From NCBI GenBank assembly GCA_947475225.1, contig CANJMQ010000017.1:1-54728 (forward strand): a DNA stretch of 54,728 nt, given 5' to 3'. This stretch comes from Bradyrhizobiaceae bacterium. Its GTDB lineage: Bacteria > Pseudomonadota > Alphaproteobacteria > Rhizobiales > Aestuariivirgaceae. The notes beneath the pieces are model-generated. The model saw nothing but the letters and a program-made list of their open reading frames with translations, did not search any database and was not told the DNA's origin. This document shows, piece after piece, positions 45,968-54,728 of this stretch. The translations under genes were made by a program, and so were the position numbers. Positions within the stretch are counted from its first letter, which is position 1. Each line of letters opens with the position of its first letter.

Positions 45968-46843
45968 TCACCGCGTCGGAACCGGCGTCTCGCCGCGGTA
46001 GTCGTAGAAGCCGCGGTTGGTCTTGCGGCCCAGCCATCCGGCCTCGACATATTTGACCAGCAGCGGGCAGGGGCGGTACTTCGAATCCGCCAATCCGTCA
46101 TGCAGCACCTGCATCACCGAGAGGCAGGTATCGAGGCCGATGAAATCGGCGAGTTCCAGCGGACCCATCGGGTGCCGGGCGCCCAGCTTCATGGCGGTGT
46201 CGATGGCTTCCACGCCGCCCACACCTTCATACAGCGTGTAGATCGCCTCGTTGATCATCGGCAGCAGGATGCGGTTGACGATGAAGGCGGGGAAGTCTTC
46301 CGAGACGGCGATCGTCTTCTTGAGCGAGGACGCGAATTCCTTGGCCACCGAGAAGGTGGCTTCATCCGTGGCGATGCCGCGGATGAGCTCGACGAGTTCC
46401 ATCACCGGCACCGGGTTCATGAAATGTATGCCCATGAACTTCTCGGGACGGTCGGTGGCGGCCGCGAGCCTGGTGATCGAGATCGAGGATGTGTTGGAGC
46501 CGACGAGGCACTCGGGCTTCAGGTGCGGGCAGAGCGCCTGGTAGATCTTGCGCTTGACCTGCTCATCCTCCACGGCACTTTCGATGACGAGGTCATAGTC
46601 GCCGAACCCCTCATATGAGGGGACGCCCTTGATACGGGAGAGGGCGGCATCGCGGTCAGCCTCGGAAAGCTTGCCGGAGCGCACGCGGCGGGCGAGGTTG
46701 CCATTGATCGTGGCGAGACCCGCCTCGATCCGGTCCTTGCTGACGTCGTAGAGGCCGACGTCGTAACCGGCGAGCGCGCAGACATGCGCGATGCCGTTAC
46801 CCATCTGACCGGCGCCGATGACGCCGACTTTTTTGATTTGCAT
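45968..46843 (-). CDS. 3-hydroxybutyryl-CoA dehydrogenase
   Basis: The 291-residue protein has the NAD-binding start KKVGVIGAGQMGNGIAHVCA. The catalytic His/Glu region is HFMNPVPVMELVE, with the Asn of SNTSSISIT. The C-terminal domain ends in GRKTNRGFYDY. It interconverts 3-hydroxybutyryl-CoA and acetoacetyl-CoA in fatty acid or polyhydroxybutyrate metabolism. It lies downstream of etfBA on the same strand, a frequent alphaproteobacterial order, but a strong terminator separates them. Confidence 0.93.
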   Translation of the reverse strand: MQIKKVGVIGAGQMGNGIAHVCALAGYDVGLYDVSKDRIEAGLATINGNLARRVRSGKLSEADRDAALSRIKGVPSYEGFGDYDLVIESAVEDEQVKRKIYQALCPHLKPECLVGSNTSSISITRLAAATDRPEKFMGIHFMNPVPVMELVELIRGIATDEATFSVAKEFASSLKKTIAVSEDFPAFIVNRILLPMINEAIYTLYEGVGGVEAIDTAMKLGARHPMGPLELADFIGLDTCLSVMQVLHDGLADSKYRPCPLLVKYVEAGWLGRKTNRGFYDYRGETPVPTR

Positions 46844-47023
46844 GTGACCAAAGTGCCTGAATTCAGAAGATGGCGGAGCCTATATCGCAGCTATTTGCAG
46901 GGCAAGGGCGTTTCGCAGTCGCAGCAATAGCGCTTTGGAGTGGGGATTTGCGGGGATTGCATGGATGATCGCCCTCTTGAGGGCTTCGCATCAGGCCATG
47001 AGTGATGGCCCGACCCTCCGTGC

Positions 47024-47050
47024 AAAGAAAAAGGGCGGCCGAAGCCGCCC
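47024..47050 (-). terminator. rho-independent terminator of etfBA
   Basis: On the minus strand GGGCGGC-TTCG-GCCGCCC forms a 7-bp stem with a stable tetraloop, followed by TTTTTCTTT. It lies 23 nt after the etfA stop. Confidence 0.9.
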
Positions 47051-47073
47051 CTCATTTCGATGATGTGAAGCGA

Positions 47074-48015
47074 TCACTTGCCGAGCTTGGCGAGCTCCGC
47101 GTCGAATTCGGGGACGGCGGTGAACAGGTCGGCCACCAGTCCATAATCCGCCACCTGGAAGATCGGCGCCTCTTCATCCTTGTTGATGGCGACGATGATC
47201 TTCGAGTCCTTCATGCCGGCCAAATGCTGGATGGCGCCCGAGATGCCGACCGCGATGTAGAGGTCGGGAGCGACCACCTTGCCGGTCTGGCCCACCTGGT
47301 AATCGTTCGGCACATAGCCTGCGTCCACCGCAGCGCGCGAGGCGCCCACGGCGGCGTTGAGCTTGGAGGCAACCGATTCGAGCAGCTTGAAGTTGTCGCC
47401 GTTCTGCATGCCGCGACCGCCGGAGACGACGATCTTGGCCGAGGTGAGCTCAGGCCGGTCCGACTTCGACAGGTTCTCGCCCTGGTAGGACGACAGGCCC
47501 GGGTCAGCGACGGCATCGACCTTCACCACTTCGGCGGCCCCACCCTCGCCAGCGGCGGGGAAGGAGGCGGTGCGCACGGTGATGACCTTCTTCGGGTCCG
47601 TGGACTGCACGGTCTGCACCGCGTTGCCGGCATAGATCAGGCGCACGAAGGTGTCGGCCGATTTCACTTCCGAGATGTCGGAGACCTGCATCACGTCGAG
47701 GAGTGCCGCGACGCGCGGCATGAAGTTCTTGCCGTTGCCGGTGGCGGGCGAGACGATGTGATCGTAGGCCGGTGCCAGCGACACGATCAGCGCCGCCATC
47801 GGTTCGGCGAGCGGACGCTCGAGCGAGGCGCTCTCGACATGCAGCACCTTCTTGACGCCATCGAGCCTGGCGGCCTGCGCGGCGGCGGCACCGGCATTGT
47901 TGCCGGCCACCAGCACATGCACGTCGCCGCCGATCTGGGCCGCGGCGGTGAGCGCCTTGTGGGTTGCGTCCTTGACCGACGCATTGTCGTGTTCGGCGAT
48001 GAGGAGAACAGCCAT
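47074..48015 (-). CDS. etfA: electron transfer flavoprotein alpha subunit
   Basis: The 313-residue protein has the FAD-binding C-terminal domain: [29 protein letters not shown] and the ETF-alpha signature [20 protein letters not shown]. With EtfB it collects electrons from acyl-CoA and other dehydrogenases and passes them to ETF-ubiquinone oxidoreductase. It overlaps etfB by one base. Confidence 0.95.
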   Translation of the reverse strand: MAVLLIAEHDNASVKDATHKALTAAAQIGGDVHVLVAGNNAGAAAAQAARLDGVKKVLHVESASLERPLAEPMAALIVSLAPAYDHIVSPATGNGKNFMPRVAALLDVMQVSDISEVKSADTFVRLIYAGNAVQTVQSTDPKKVITVRTASFPAAGEGGAAEVVKVDAVADPGLSSYQGENLSKSDRPELTSAKIVVSGGRGMQNGDNFKLLESVASKLNAAVGASRAAVDAGYVPNDYQVGQTGKVVAPDLYIAVGISGAIQHLAGMKDSKIIVAINKDEEAPIFQVADYGLVADLFTAVPEFDAELAKLGK

Positions 48016-48761
48016 CAGATTGCTCCCGCTTCCTTGAGTTTGGCGACGAGTTCGGCGGGCGAGCCCACCTTGATCCCGGCCAGGCGCTTCGGTGGCTCCT
48101 CGGTCTTCACGACCTTGAGGCGCGGCGCGGTGCTGACGCCATAGTCGGCGGGCGTCTTCTCATCCAGCGGCTTCTTCTTGGCCTTCATGATGTTGGGGAG
48201 CGAGGCATAGCGCGGCTGGTTGAGGCGGAGGTCGGTGGTGACCACTGCCGGCAGCTTCACCTTCAGCATCTGCAGCCCGCCGTCGATCTCACGCGTGATC
48301 TGCGCTTCGCCAGCACCCGGTTCGAGCTTCGAGGTGAAGGTAGCCTGCGGCCAGCCCAGGAGCGCCGCCAGCATCTGGCCCGTCTGGTTGCAGTCGTCGT
48401 CGATCGCCTGCTTGCCGAGGATCACGATCTCCGGGCCCTCGGCCTCGACCACGCCCTTGAGAATCTTGGCAACCGCCAGGGGTTCGACGAGGTCGTCGGT
48501 CTTGACGAGGATGGCGCGGTCGGCACCCATGGCGAGTGCCGTGCGGAGCGTTTCCTGCGCCTGGGCGGGGCCCACCGAAATGGCGATGACTTCCGTCGCC
48601 TTGCCGGCTTCCTTGAGGCGGACCGCCTCCTCGATGCCGATTTCGTCAAACGGATTCATCGACATCTTGACGTTGGCCAGTTCGACACCCGAACCATCGG
48701 CCTTCACACGGATCTTGACGTTGTAGTCAACAACCCGCTTCACAGCGACCAGGACTTTCAT
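48015..48761 (-). CDS. etfB: electron transfer flavoprotein beta subunit
   Basis: The 248-residue protein has [19 protein letters not shown], the [17 protein letters not shown] region, the AMP/FAD-binding [20 protein letters not shown] and the C-terminal [14 protein letters not shown]. It is the first gene of the etfBA operon. Confidence 0.95.
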   Translation of the reverse strand: MKVLVAVKRVVDYNVKIRVKADGSGVELANVKMSMNPFDEIGIEEAVRLKEAGKATEVIAISVGPAQAQETLRTALAMGADRAILVKTDDLVEPLAVAKILKGVVEAEGPEIVILGKQAIDDDCNQTGQMLAALLGWPQATFTSKLEPGAGEAQITREIDGGLQMLKVKLPAVVTTDLRLNQPRYASLPNIMKAKKKPLDEKTPADYGVSTAPRLKVVKTEEPPKRLAGIKVGSPAELVAKLKEAGAI

Positions 48762-48885
48762 TCTGTTCCTCGATTTGGCGGTCTTTGAAAAGTGGCCGGA
48801 CCCTAGTGAGGGGAAAACCTCAAGTCAATTCCAGCAACGCCGCTTGCTGGCCGAATGCGACCTATCCTTTGGGCAAAAGCCGGTT

Positions 48886-49578
48886 TCAGGCCTCCAGCCG
48901 CATCCAGAGGCGGCGGCGGATCGCATAGGTGAGCCCCGCACCCGCGACAAATCCGCCGATATGGGCCGTCCAGGCAATGCCGGCCTCCGGGTCCGCCCGG
49001 TCCATCCACCAGGAAATGATCTGCAGCACGAACCACCCCCCCAGCACCCACAGGGCACCGATGCGGATGGGAATGCGCATGAAGAGCAGGATCCACACCC
49101 GGGCCTGTGGAAACAGCACCACATAGGCCCCAAGGATGCCCGACACCGCGCCGGAAGCCCCCACCAGAGGAATGCGCGAGGCGGGCGCCAGCATCACGTA
49201 GAACAGTGCCGCCACCACCCCCGACATCAGGTAGAGGAAGGCGAAGGCGGCATGGCCATAGGCATCCTCGATGTTGTCGGCGAAGACCCACAGGAACAGC
49301 ATGTTGGAGATGAGGTGCCACCAGCTGGCATGCAGGAACATGTAGCTCACGAGGGTCAGCGGCTCGGCGATGGGATCATAGTTCAGGATCGGCGCGGCGC
49401 TGTGGGTGAGTTCGGCCGGCACCACGCCATAGCCAGACGCGATCTGGTCCAGCACGGCCTCGGCGTTGAAGGCGCCGGTGGTGAGATACATCATCACGTT
49501 CAGCGCGATGATGAGGATGGTGACGGCCTGGAAGCGGATGACCTTCAGCGGGGTTGAATCGTGAAGGGGAACGAACAT
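48886..49578 (-). CDS. rhomboid-family intramembrane serine protease
   Basis: The 230-residue protein has six to seven hydrophobic segments, the catalytic Ser in GASGAVSGILGAY and the His in AHIGGFVAGAGL, plus the conserved FLHASWWHLISNMLFLWVF. It would cleave membrane proteins within the bilayer; substrates are unknown. ATG 49578 lies 5 nt after the stop of the adenosyltransferase gene; an upstream start at 49614 would overlap it and is less likely. Confidence 0.88.
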   Translation of the reverse strand: MFVPLHDSTPLKVIRFQAVTILIIALNVMMYLTTGAFNAEAVLDQIASGYGVVPAELTHSAAPILNYDPIAEPLTLVSYMFLHASWWHLISNMLFLWVFADNIEDAYGHAAFAFLYLMSGVVAALFYVMLAPASRIPLVGASGAVSGILGAYVVLFPQARVWILLFMRIPIRIGALWVLGGWFVLQIISWWMDRADPEAGIAWTAHIGGFVAGAGLTYAIRRRLWMRLEA

Positions 49579-49583
49579 GGGGT

Positions 49584-50177
49584 TCAGGCGCCCCTGGTCT
49601 TGCCCGGCACCCACAGCACGTCGCCTGCACCTGACCTGGCATTGGCCCAGCGGCTGGCCACGAAGAAGAAGTCGGAGAGCCGGTTCACATAGGCGATGGC
49701 GCCTTCGCTCACATGCTCGCCCGCATGCGCGGCGAGTTCAACGATGAGGCGCTCGGCACGGCGGCAGACGGTGCGTGTGATGTGGAGGTGCGCCGCGGCA
49801 GGATGGCCGCCCGGCAGCACGAAGGAGCGCAGCGGTGAAAGCTCGCCATTGAGATCGTCGATCTCGGTCTCGATGCGCTCATACTGCTTGGGCAGGATGC
49901 GCAAGGGTTCGTAGCCGAGATCCTTGCCGGTGTCGGGCACGCAGAGATCGGCGCCCAAGTCGAACAGCTCGTTCTGGATGCGCGCCAGCATCTGGTCGAG
50001 CTTCTGCATCTCGGGGCTGCCGGTATGCAGCCGCACCACGCCCAGCGTCGAGTTGGTCTCGTCCACCGTGCCATAGGCCTGGATGCGCAGATGCGCCTTC
50101 GATACGCGCTCGCCGGTGCCGAGTGCGGTTTCCCCGGCATCGCCGGTGCGGGTGTAGATGCGATTGAGAACGACCAT
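49584..50177 (-). CDS. cob(I)alamin adenosyltransferase (PduO type)
   Basis: The 197-residue protein carries the PduO/MMAB motifs RIYTRTGDAGETALGTGERVSK, AYGTVDETNSTLGVVRLH and the end motif RLSDFFFVASRWAN. It makes adenosylcobalamin from cob(I)alamin and ATP, for enzymes such as methylmalonyl-CoA mutase. It precedes the rhomboid gene in the same direction. Confidence 0.93.
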   Translation of the reverse strand: MVVLNRIYTRTGDAGETALGTGERVSKAHLRIQAYGTVDETNSTLGVVRLHTGSPEMQKLDQMLARIQNELFDLGADLCVPDTGKDLGYEPLRILPKQYERIETEIDDLNGELSPLRSFVLPGGHPAAAHLHITRTVCRRAERLIVELAAHAGEHVSEGAIAYVNRLSDFFFVASRWANARSGAGDVLWVPGKTRGA

Positions 50178-50209
50178 GCCGCCTGCCTAACGTGAGTTGC
50201 CGGTGATTT

Positions 50210-52729
50210 CTACTCGTTTCTCAATAACGGTCCCGGCCTGGCCGAAAGTGCACGCCAGGTCACGGCGAGGCCACCCGCCACCGTCACGATCATGGCGAGG
50301 AGGGCGGTCAGAACCGCCGTCGGGCCCGAGAAACTCCACGGGATCTCGAGGATGAAATGTGACAGGAACCAGGAGGCCGCCGAACCCACGGCGAGGCCGA
50401 ACAGTGCTGCCGCGAGGCCGAGGCCTGCATATTCGATGACGAAGGCCCCGATCAGCTGGCGCTTCGATGCGCCATAGGTCTTCAGCACCACCGCCTCGTA
50501 GAGCCGTTCGGACAGGCCCGCCGCGAGTGCTCCTGCCAGCACCAGCATGCCGGTCAAGAGCGTGAGGATGTTGGCGCCGCGGATCGCCATCAGCATCTTT
50601 TCCAGAAGCCCGCTCACCATGTCGATCGCGTCCTTCACCCGCACGGCGGTGACGGAGGGGTAGGCGCGGGCCATGGTGTTGAGGAGCTTCGCCTCGTCGC
50701 CACCCTTCATCTCGACGGTCACGAGATGATTGTGCGGTGCCGCCTTCAGCGTGTCGGGCGTGAACACCATGACGAAGTTGATGCCGAGGCTCTTCCAGTT
50801 CACGCTGCGCAGGTTGGCGACCTTGGCCGTGATGTCGCGGCCCAGCACGTTGACAGTGATCTCGTCGCCGATCTTCACGCCGATGCCATTGGCGATGTCG
50901 TCCACCATCGAGACGAGCGGTGGTCCGCTGTAGTCGGCAGGCCACCAGTCACCCTCAACGAGCCTCGAGCCCTCGGGCAGGGTCTCGGCATAGGTAATGC
51001 CACGGTCGCCCTTGAGCGCCCAGTTGGAGTCGGGCGAGGCCTTCACCTTCTCGGCCGGAACGCCCTTCACGGCGACGATGCGGCCGCGCAGCATCGGCGT
51101 GGTGTTCACATGGGTGACGCCGTCCTGCCGGGTGAGCGAGTCCTTGAACGCCTGTAGCTGCGTATTCGGTACGTCGATGAAGAAGAAGGCCGGTGCGCGC
51201 TGCGGGATTGCCGAGAGCAGCTCGCCGGAGACGCTGCGGTCGGTGAGTGCCAGCGTCACGAACAGCGTGAGGCCGAGGCCGAGGGCAAGGATGACGGAGG
51301 CTGCCGCAGAGCCGGGCCGGTAGATGTTGCCGATCGCATAGCGCCAGATGGCGGAGCGGCTGCGCGGCAGGCGCTCGGCGCCATAGATGATGAGCTTCGC
51401 CAGCCCCAGCAGCACCACGAAGCTCGCCACCAGTCCGCCGAGGAAATAGGCCGTGACCTTGACATTGTCGAAGGCATAGAAGGTCAGCGCCGCCATCAAG
51501 CCGAGCGCCGCCAGGATGACGAGGAAGGCGCCAAGCCCCGGCCAGCCGCGCACCGGCACGATGCGCGAGCGGAACAGGCTGGAGGCTGCCACCTGCCGCG
51601 CATGCGCCAAGGGCCACAGCGCGAAGGCGAGCGTGGTGAGCAGGCCCAGCGCCCCGGCGAAGACCAGTGGCCAGGCATTGAAATGCTCCGACAGCGGCAC
51701 GGGAATGATCTGACCGAACAGCCCGGTGATGATGGGCGGCGCGATGGCGCCCGCCGCGAGGCCGAGCGCGATGGCGAGCACTGCCACGATGAGGATTTCC
51801 GTGAGGTAGATCCCCATCACGTCGCGAGACGATGCGCCGAGGCACTTGAGCGTGGCGATGGAGCCCATCTTGCGCGTCACGAAGGCCTGCACCGCATTGG
51901 CGATGCCCGCCCCACCGACGATGAGCGAGGCGAGGCCGACGAGCGTCATGAAGTAACCCAGCCGCTCCACGAATCCATCAGCACCGGCAGCGGCATTGTT
52001 GCGGTTGCGGATGCGCCATCCGGCGTCCTTGAACGTGGCATCGGCTTCCTTCTCCACCGCCTTCGCTGCGGTGAGAGAGGCATCGGTGAGCTTGACGCGA
52101 TAGCGGTAGGTGACGAGGCTGCCCGGCTGCACGATGCCGGTGGCCGCGAGCGTCTCGGGCGTGATCATCAGGCGGGGGCCCAGCACCAGCGTATCGGACA
52201 GGCGGTCGGGCTCGGTCTTGATCAGCGCGCGGATCTGCACCTGCGCATTGCCGAGCTTGACCGTGTCGCCGAGCTTCAGGCCCAGGCGGCCCAGCAGCAG
52301 CGGATCGGCGGCGGCACCGGCAACGCCGTTCCTTGTGGCAATCGCGTCGGCCAGCGGCATGCCGCCTTCGAGCGACATGCTGCCATAGAGCGGGTAGTTG
52401 CCGTCGACAGCCTTCACCTCGACGAGTGCCGTATTGTCACTGGTCAATGCCATGCCGCGCACCGTGGCGACCTTGCTGACCTCACCCTTGGATGTGATGA
52501 AGGCCAGTTCCGGTTCCGTCGTCTCGCGGTGAATCAGCGAGAATTCGAGGTCGCCGCCCAGCAGCGGCTGGCCCTGCTCGTCGATGCCGCGCTCGATCGC
52601 GGCGGAGAGCGCGCCGATGATGGCGATGGTGCCGGTGCCGAGTGCGAGGCAGGTGAGGAAAATCCAGAAGCCCTGCAGGCCCGAGCGCAGGTCGCGCGCC
52701 GCAAAGCGCAGCCAGAGGGGAAAGTTCAA
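50210..52729 (-). CDS. FtsX-type ABC transporter permease (YbbP-like)
   Basis: The 839-residue permease has an N-terminal membrane helix (FWIFLTCLALGTGTIAIIGAL), a large extracytoplasmic region, three helices starting near VGLASLIVGGAGIANAVQAF, a second extracytoplasmic part and a last FtsX domain near the end. This double-FtsX layout equals YbbP of E. coli. It overlaps the ATPase gene by 4 nt. The pair may extract or export a lipid-linked or hydrophobic compound; the substrate is unknown. Confidence 0.88.
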   Translation of the reverse strand: MNFPLWLRFAARDLRSGLQGFWIFLTCLALGTGTIAIIGALSAAIERGIDEQGQPLLGGDLEFSLIHRETTEPELAFITSKGEVSKVATVRGMALTSDNTALVEVKAVDGNYPLYGSMSLEGGMPLADAIATRNGVAGAAADPLLLGRLGLKLGDTVKLGNAQVQIRALIKTEPDRLSDTLVLGPRLMITPETLAATGIVQPGSLVTYRYRVKLTDASLTAAKAVEKEADATFKDAGWRIRNRNNAAAGADGFVERLGYFMTLVGLASLIVGGAGIANAVQAFVTRKMGSIATLKCLGASSRDVMGIYLTEILIVAVLAIALGLAAGAIAPPIITGLFGQIIPVPLSEHFNAWPLVFAGALGLLTTLAFALWPLAHARQVAASSLFRSRIVPVRGWPGLGAFLVILAALGLMAALTFYAFDNVKVTAYFLGGLVASFVVLLGLAKLIIYGAERLPRSRSAIWRYAIGNIYRPGSAAASVILALGLGLTLFVTLALTDRSVSGELLSAIPQRAPAFFFIDVPNTQLQAFKDSLTRQDGVTHVNTTPMLRGRIVAVKGVPAEKVKASPDSNWALKGDRGITYAETLPEGSRLVEGDWWPADYSGPPLVSMVDDIANGIGVKIGDEITVNVLGRDITAKVANLRSVNWKSLGINFVMVFTPDTLKAAPHNHLVTVEMKGGDEAKLLNTMARAYPSVTAVRVKDAIDMVSGLLEKMLMAIRGANILTLLTGMLVLAGALAAGLSERLYEAVVLKTYGASKRQLIGAFVIEYAGLGLAAALFGLAVGSAASWFLSHFILEIPWSFSGPTAVLTALLAMIVTVAGGLAVTWRALSARPGPLLRNE

Positions 52730-53409
52730 GGGCGGGCTCCGGACACGATCTTGCCGTCCAGCACCTCAGCCATGCGGTCGCAGCGCTGGGCCAGCGCGCG
52801 GTCATGCGTCACCAGAATGAGCGAGGTGCCGCTCTGCTCCTTCGCGTCGAACAGCAGCTTGATGATCTGTTCGCCGGTCACGTGGTCGAGGTTGCCGGTG
52901 GGTTCGTCGGCGATGATGATCTTCGCACCCGAGGCGAGTGCGCGGGCAATGGCCACGCGCTGCTGTTCGCCGCCCGACAGCTGGCTGGGGTAATGATCGA
53001 GGCGGTGACCAAGCCCGACACGCGTCAACTGGTCGGCGGCCGTTGCCATCGCATCCTTCGCACCGCGGAATTCCAGCGGCACGGCCACGTTCTCCAGTGC
53101 CGTCATGGTGGGGATGAGGTGGAAGGACTGGAAGATGATCCCCACATGGTCGCGCCGGAAGGCGGCGAGATCGTCCTCGCCAAGCCCGGCGAGGGACTTT
53201 CCGGCAACCACAACGTCGCCGCTGGAGGCCTTCTCCAGCCCGGCGATCACCATCAGCAGTGTGGTCTTGCCGGAGCCCGAGGGGCCGACGATGCCGAACG
53301 CTTCGCCCGGCTTCACCTCGAGGTCCACCCCGCGCAGGATGTCGACGTTGCCAGCCCGGCTGGGCAGCGTCAGGTGGACGTTCGTCAGGGAGACGGCAGG
53401 GGTAGTCAT
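52726..53409 (-). CDS. ABC transporter ATP-binding protein (YbbA-like)
   Basis: The 227-residue LolD/MacB-type ATPase has Walker A VGPSGSGKTTLL, the Q-loop in GIIFQSFHLIPTMTALEN, the signature LSGGEQQRVAIARAL and Walker B IIIADEPTGNLD. ATG 53409 (MTTPAVSLTNVHL) starts the conserved part. It is the upstream partner of the permease and is divergent from the esterase gene. The three-gene layout equals E. coli tesA-ybbA-ybbP. Confidence 0.92.
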   Translation of the reverse strand: MTTPAVSLTNVHLTLPSRAGNVDILRGVDLEVKPGEAFGIVGPSGSGKTTLLMVIAGLEKASSGDVVVAGKSLAGLGEDDLAAFRRDHVGIIFQSFHLIPTMTALENVAVPLEFRGAKDAMATAADQLTRVGLGHRLDHYPSQLSGGEQQRVAIARALASGAKIIIADEPTGNLDHVTGEQIIKLLFDAKEQSGTSLILVTHDRALAQRCDRMAEVLDGKIVSGARP

Positions 53410-53491
53410 GGCGTCGAACATGGCTTCCGTTACGGAGTAAGTCGAGGACCTCATGCTTGAACCGGACAACCGTGGCGCTTAAGTGACGCTC

Positions 53492-54118
53492 ATGCTGAAA
53501 CTTTTCACCGCCCTCACCCTTCTGCTGCTCACGGTCACCGGGGCTGCCGCCGCACCGCAGACCATCCTTGCGCTGGGCGACAGCCTGACGGCCGGGCTGG
53601 GGCTTGGCCCCGCCGATGCGTTCCCGGCCAAGCTGGAGGCCGCCCTGAAGGCAAAGGGACATGACGTGAAGGTGATCAATGCCGGGGTCTCCGGCGACAC
53701 CGCCGCGGATGGCGCCGCCCGGCTGGACTGGGCGCTGGGCGAACCCGTCAACGCCGTGATCGTCGAACTGGGTGCAAATGACGCACTCCGCGGCCTTCCC
53801 GTCGCCCAGGCCGAGCAGGCACTGGATCAGCTGCTCACCGCGCTGGAACAGAAGAAACTGCCGGTGCTGCTGGCCGGCATGAAGGCGCCGCCCAACATGG
53901 GTGTGGACTACCAGCAAGCCTTTGACGGCATGTACCAGCGCCTCGCGGCGAAGCACCCGGCCGTGCTGGTCTACCCCTTCTTCCTTGATGGTGTGGCGGC
54001 GGACCCGAAGCTGAACCAGGGGGACGGCTTGCACCCCAACCCTGCCGGCGTGGACGCCATCGTCGCCCGCATGCTGCCCGGCGTTGAGCAGCTTCTGGGC
54101 AAGGCTGCCGCAAATTAG
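53492..54118 (+). CDS. tesA: SGNH/GDSL esterase (TesA-like arylesterase)
   Basis: The 208-residue periplasmic hydrolase has a signal peptide ending TVTGAAAA. The SGNH blocks are ILALGDSLTAGLGL (Ser), GVSGDTAADG (Gly), LGANDALRG (Asn) and GDGLHPNPAGVDAI (Asp, His). It hydrolyses esters or thioesters of fatty acids and lysophospholipids. ATG 53492 is chosen over an upstream GTG at 53483 because it directly precedes the signal-peptide core. Confidence 0.9.
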   Translation: MLKLFTALTLLLLTVTGAAAAPQTILALGDSLTAGLGLGPADAFPAKLEAALKAKGHDVKVINAGVSGDTAADGAARLDWALGEPVNAVIVELGANDALRGLPVAQAEQALDQLLTALEQKKLPVLLAGMKAPPNMGVDYQQAFDGMYQRLAAKHPAVLVYPFFLDGVAADPKLNQGDGLHPNPAGVDAIVARMLPGVEQLLGKAAAN

Positions 54119-54195
54119 GGCTTTGGTTTAACGAATTTCGCGATACCGTTGGCTCATCGCGATTCGCCCGTCCTTCATGACAAAGGAGGCTCCGC

Positions 54196-54728
54196 ATGCC
54201 ACGACTCTTCACCGGCGTCGAAATCCCGGATGATGTGGCCTTCGATCTCGACCTGATGCGTGGCGGCATCAGTGGCGCCCGGTGGATCGACCGCGAATCC
54301 TATCACATCACGCTCCGCTTCATCGGCGACATCGACGAGGGGCTGGCCCGCGAGATCAGCTATGAGCTCGAAGGTGTCGAGGCCCGGCCCTTCAAGCTGC
54401 GCCTGTCGGGTTGCGACGTGTTTGGCGGCAACAAGCCCCATTCGCTGTTCGCCGCCGTGGAGGAAAGCCCCGAACTTCGCCGCCTGCAGTCAATTCACGA
54501 GCGGATCTGCCAGGCGCTGGGCATGCCGGCCGAGCAACGCAAGTTCGCGCCGCACGTGACGCTGGCGCGGCTCAAGGAACCGAACCTTCGGGCCTTGCAC
54601 CACTTCGTCGCGTCCCATAACCTCTACAAGAGCCGGGTCTTCGAGGTTGGGCGCTTTGTCCTGTTCTCGTCGCGCCCGTCGCGTGGGGGTGGTCCCTATG
54701 CGGTCGAGGAATCTTATCGTTTGCAGGC
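54196..54728 (+). CDS. thpR: RNA 2',3'-cyclic phosphodiesterase ThpR (3' partial)
   Basis: The frame starts at ATG 54196 behind AAAGGAGG (54182-54189) and stays open to the right edge: MPRLFTGVEIPDD, then 164 more residues. It has both HxT motifs, HITLRFIGDID and HVTLARLKEP, and the end-region VLFSSRPSRGGGPYAVEE typical of ThpR/LigT. The enzyme opens 2',3'-cyclic phosphates on RNA. Only a few residues should be missing at the C-terminus. Confidence 0.9.
   Translation, partial: MPRLFTGVEIPDDVAFDLDLMRGGISGARWIDRESYHITLRFIGDIDEGLAREISYELEGVEARPFKLRLSGCDVFGGNKPHSLFAAVEESPELRRLQSIHERICQALGMPAEQRKFAPHVTLARLKEPNLRALHHFVASHNLYKSRVFEVGRFVLFSSRPSRGGGPYAVEESYRLQ

Overview
The window looks like a chromosomal segment of a GC-rich alphaproteobacterium, most probably of the order Hyphomicrobiales (Rhizobiales). 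The reasons are the gene content and order of the right half (prolyl-tRNA deacylase, CnoX-type thioredoxin, LON-domain protein, UPF0434, DUF971, UbiH-type hydroxylase, glnK-amtB, ftsK, lolA, xth, OmpR regulator, yggS, leuS-lptE-holA, TIGR02302 protein, lysA-lptM-argH, tlpA-like gene, hbd-etfAB). I cannot name the species from sequence alone.

Left accessory part (1-7.9 kb). Two overlapping sulfotransferase-like genes and a TPR/GT9-like glycosyltransferase gene point to modification of a secreted or surface glycan. A lone Flp-type pilin and a solo LuxR-type regulator follow on the other strand. Then come about 1.2 kb without a convincing gene, a frameshifted adenylate-cyclase-like/TolB-like/TPR pseudogene, and two tRNA-Gly-like half fragments, one on each side of that pseudogene.

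Sugar-acid catabolic block (8.0-14.7 kb). A DHDPS-family aldolase/dehydratase faces a FadR-type GntR regulator. Rightwards runs an operon of a ribose-type ABC importer (binding protein, ATPase, permease), a GalD-type dehydratase of the enolase superfamily and a short-chain dehydrogenase. Two operator-like sites of the GntR type lie between the regulator and the importer. The genes fit one non-phosphorylated route: import, oxidation, dehydration, then aldol or dehydratase cleavage.

Integrase island (14.75-20.16 kb), next to an intact tRNA-Gly(GCC). This is the most unusual part. A module made of a small tyrosine recombinase (+), one glycan-modifying cargo gene (+) and a large tyrosine recombinase facing it (-) occurs twice. 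The right module is intact with a sulfotransferase-like cargo. The left module keeps an intact glycosyltransferase cargo, while its small recombinase is a fossil and its large recombinase is reduced to its C-terminal tail. In both modules the cargo stop is exactly 12 nt from the position of the large recombinase stop. Between the modules lie a third small-recombinase copy (fossil) and a collagen-like gene with two in-frame stop codons and no frameshift in 270 codons. The cargo DNA is visibly AT-richer than the flanks.

Conserved core (20.2 kb to the end). These are housekeeping operons: proofreading and redox folding, ubiquinone hydroxylation, nitrogen control (glnK-amtB with a sigma-54-like promoter), chromosome segregation (ftsK), envelope biogenesis (lolA, lptE, lptM), DNA repair (xth), tRNA charging, arginine and lysine synthesis, fatty-acid/electron-transfer enzymes (hbd, etfAB), cobalamin adenosylation, an FtsX-type ABC exporter and a GDSL esterase. 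The window ends inside a thpR-like gene. No CRISPR array, rRNA or complete insertion sequence was seen.
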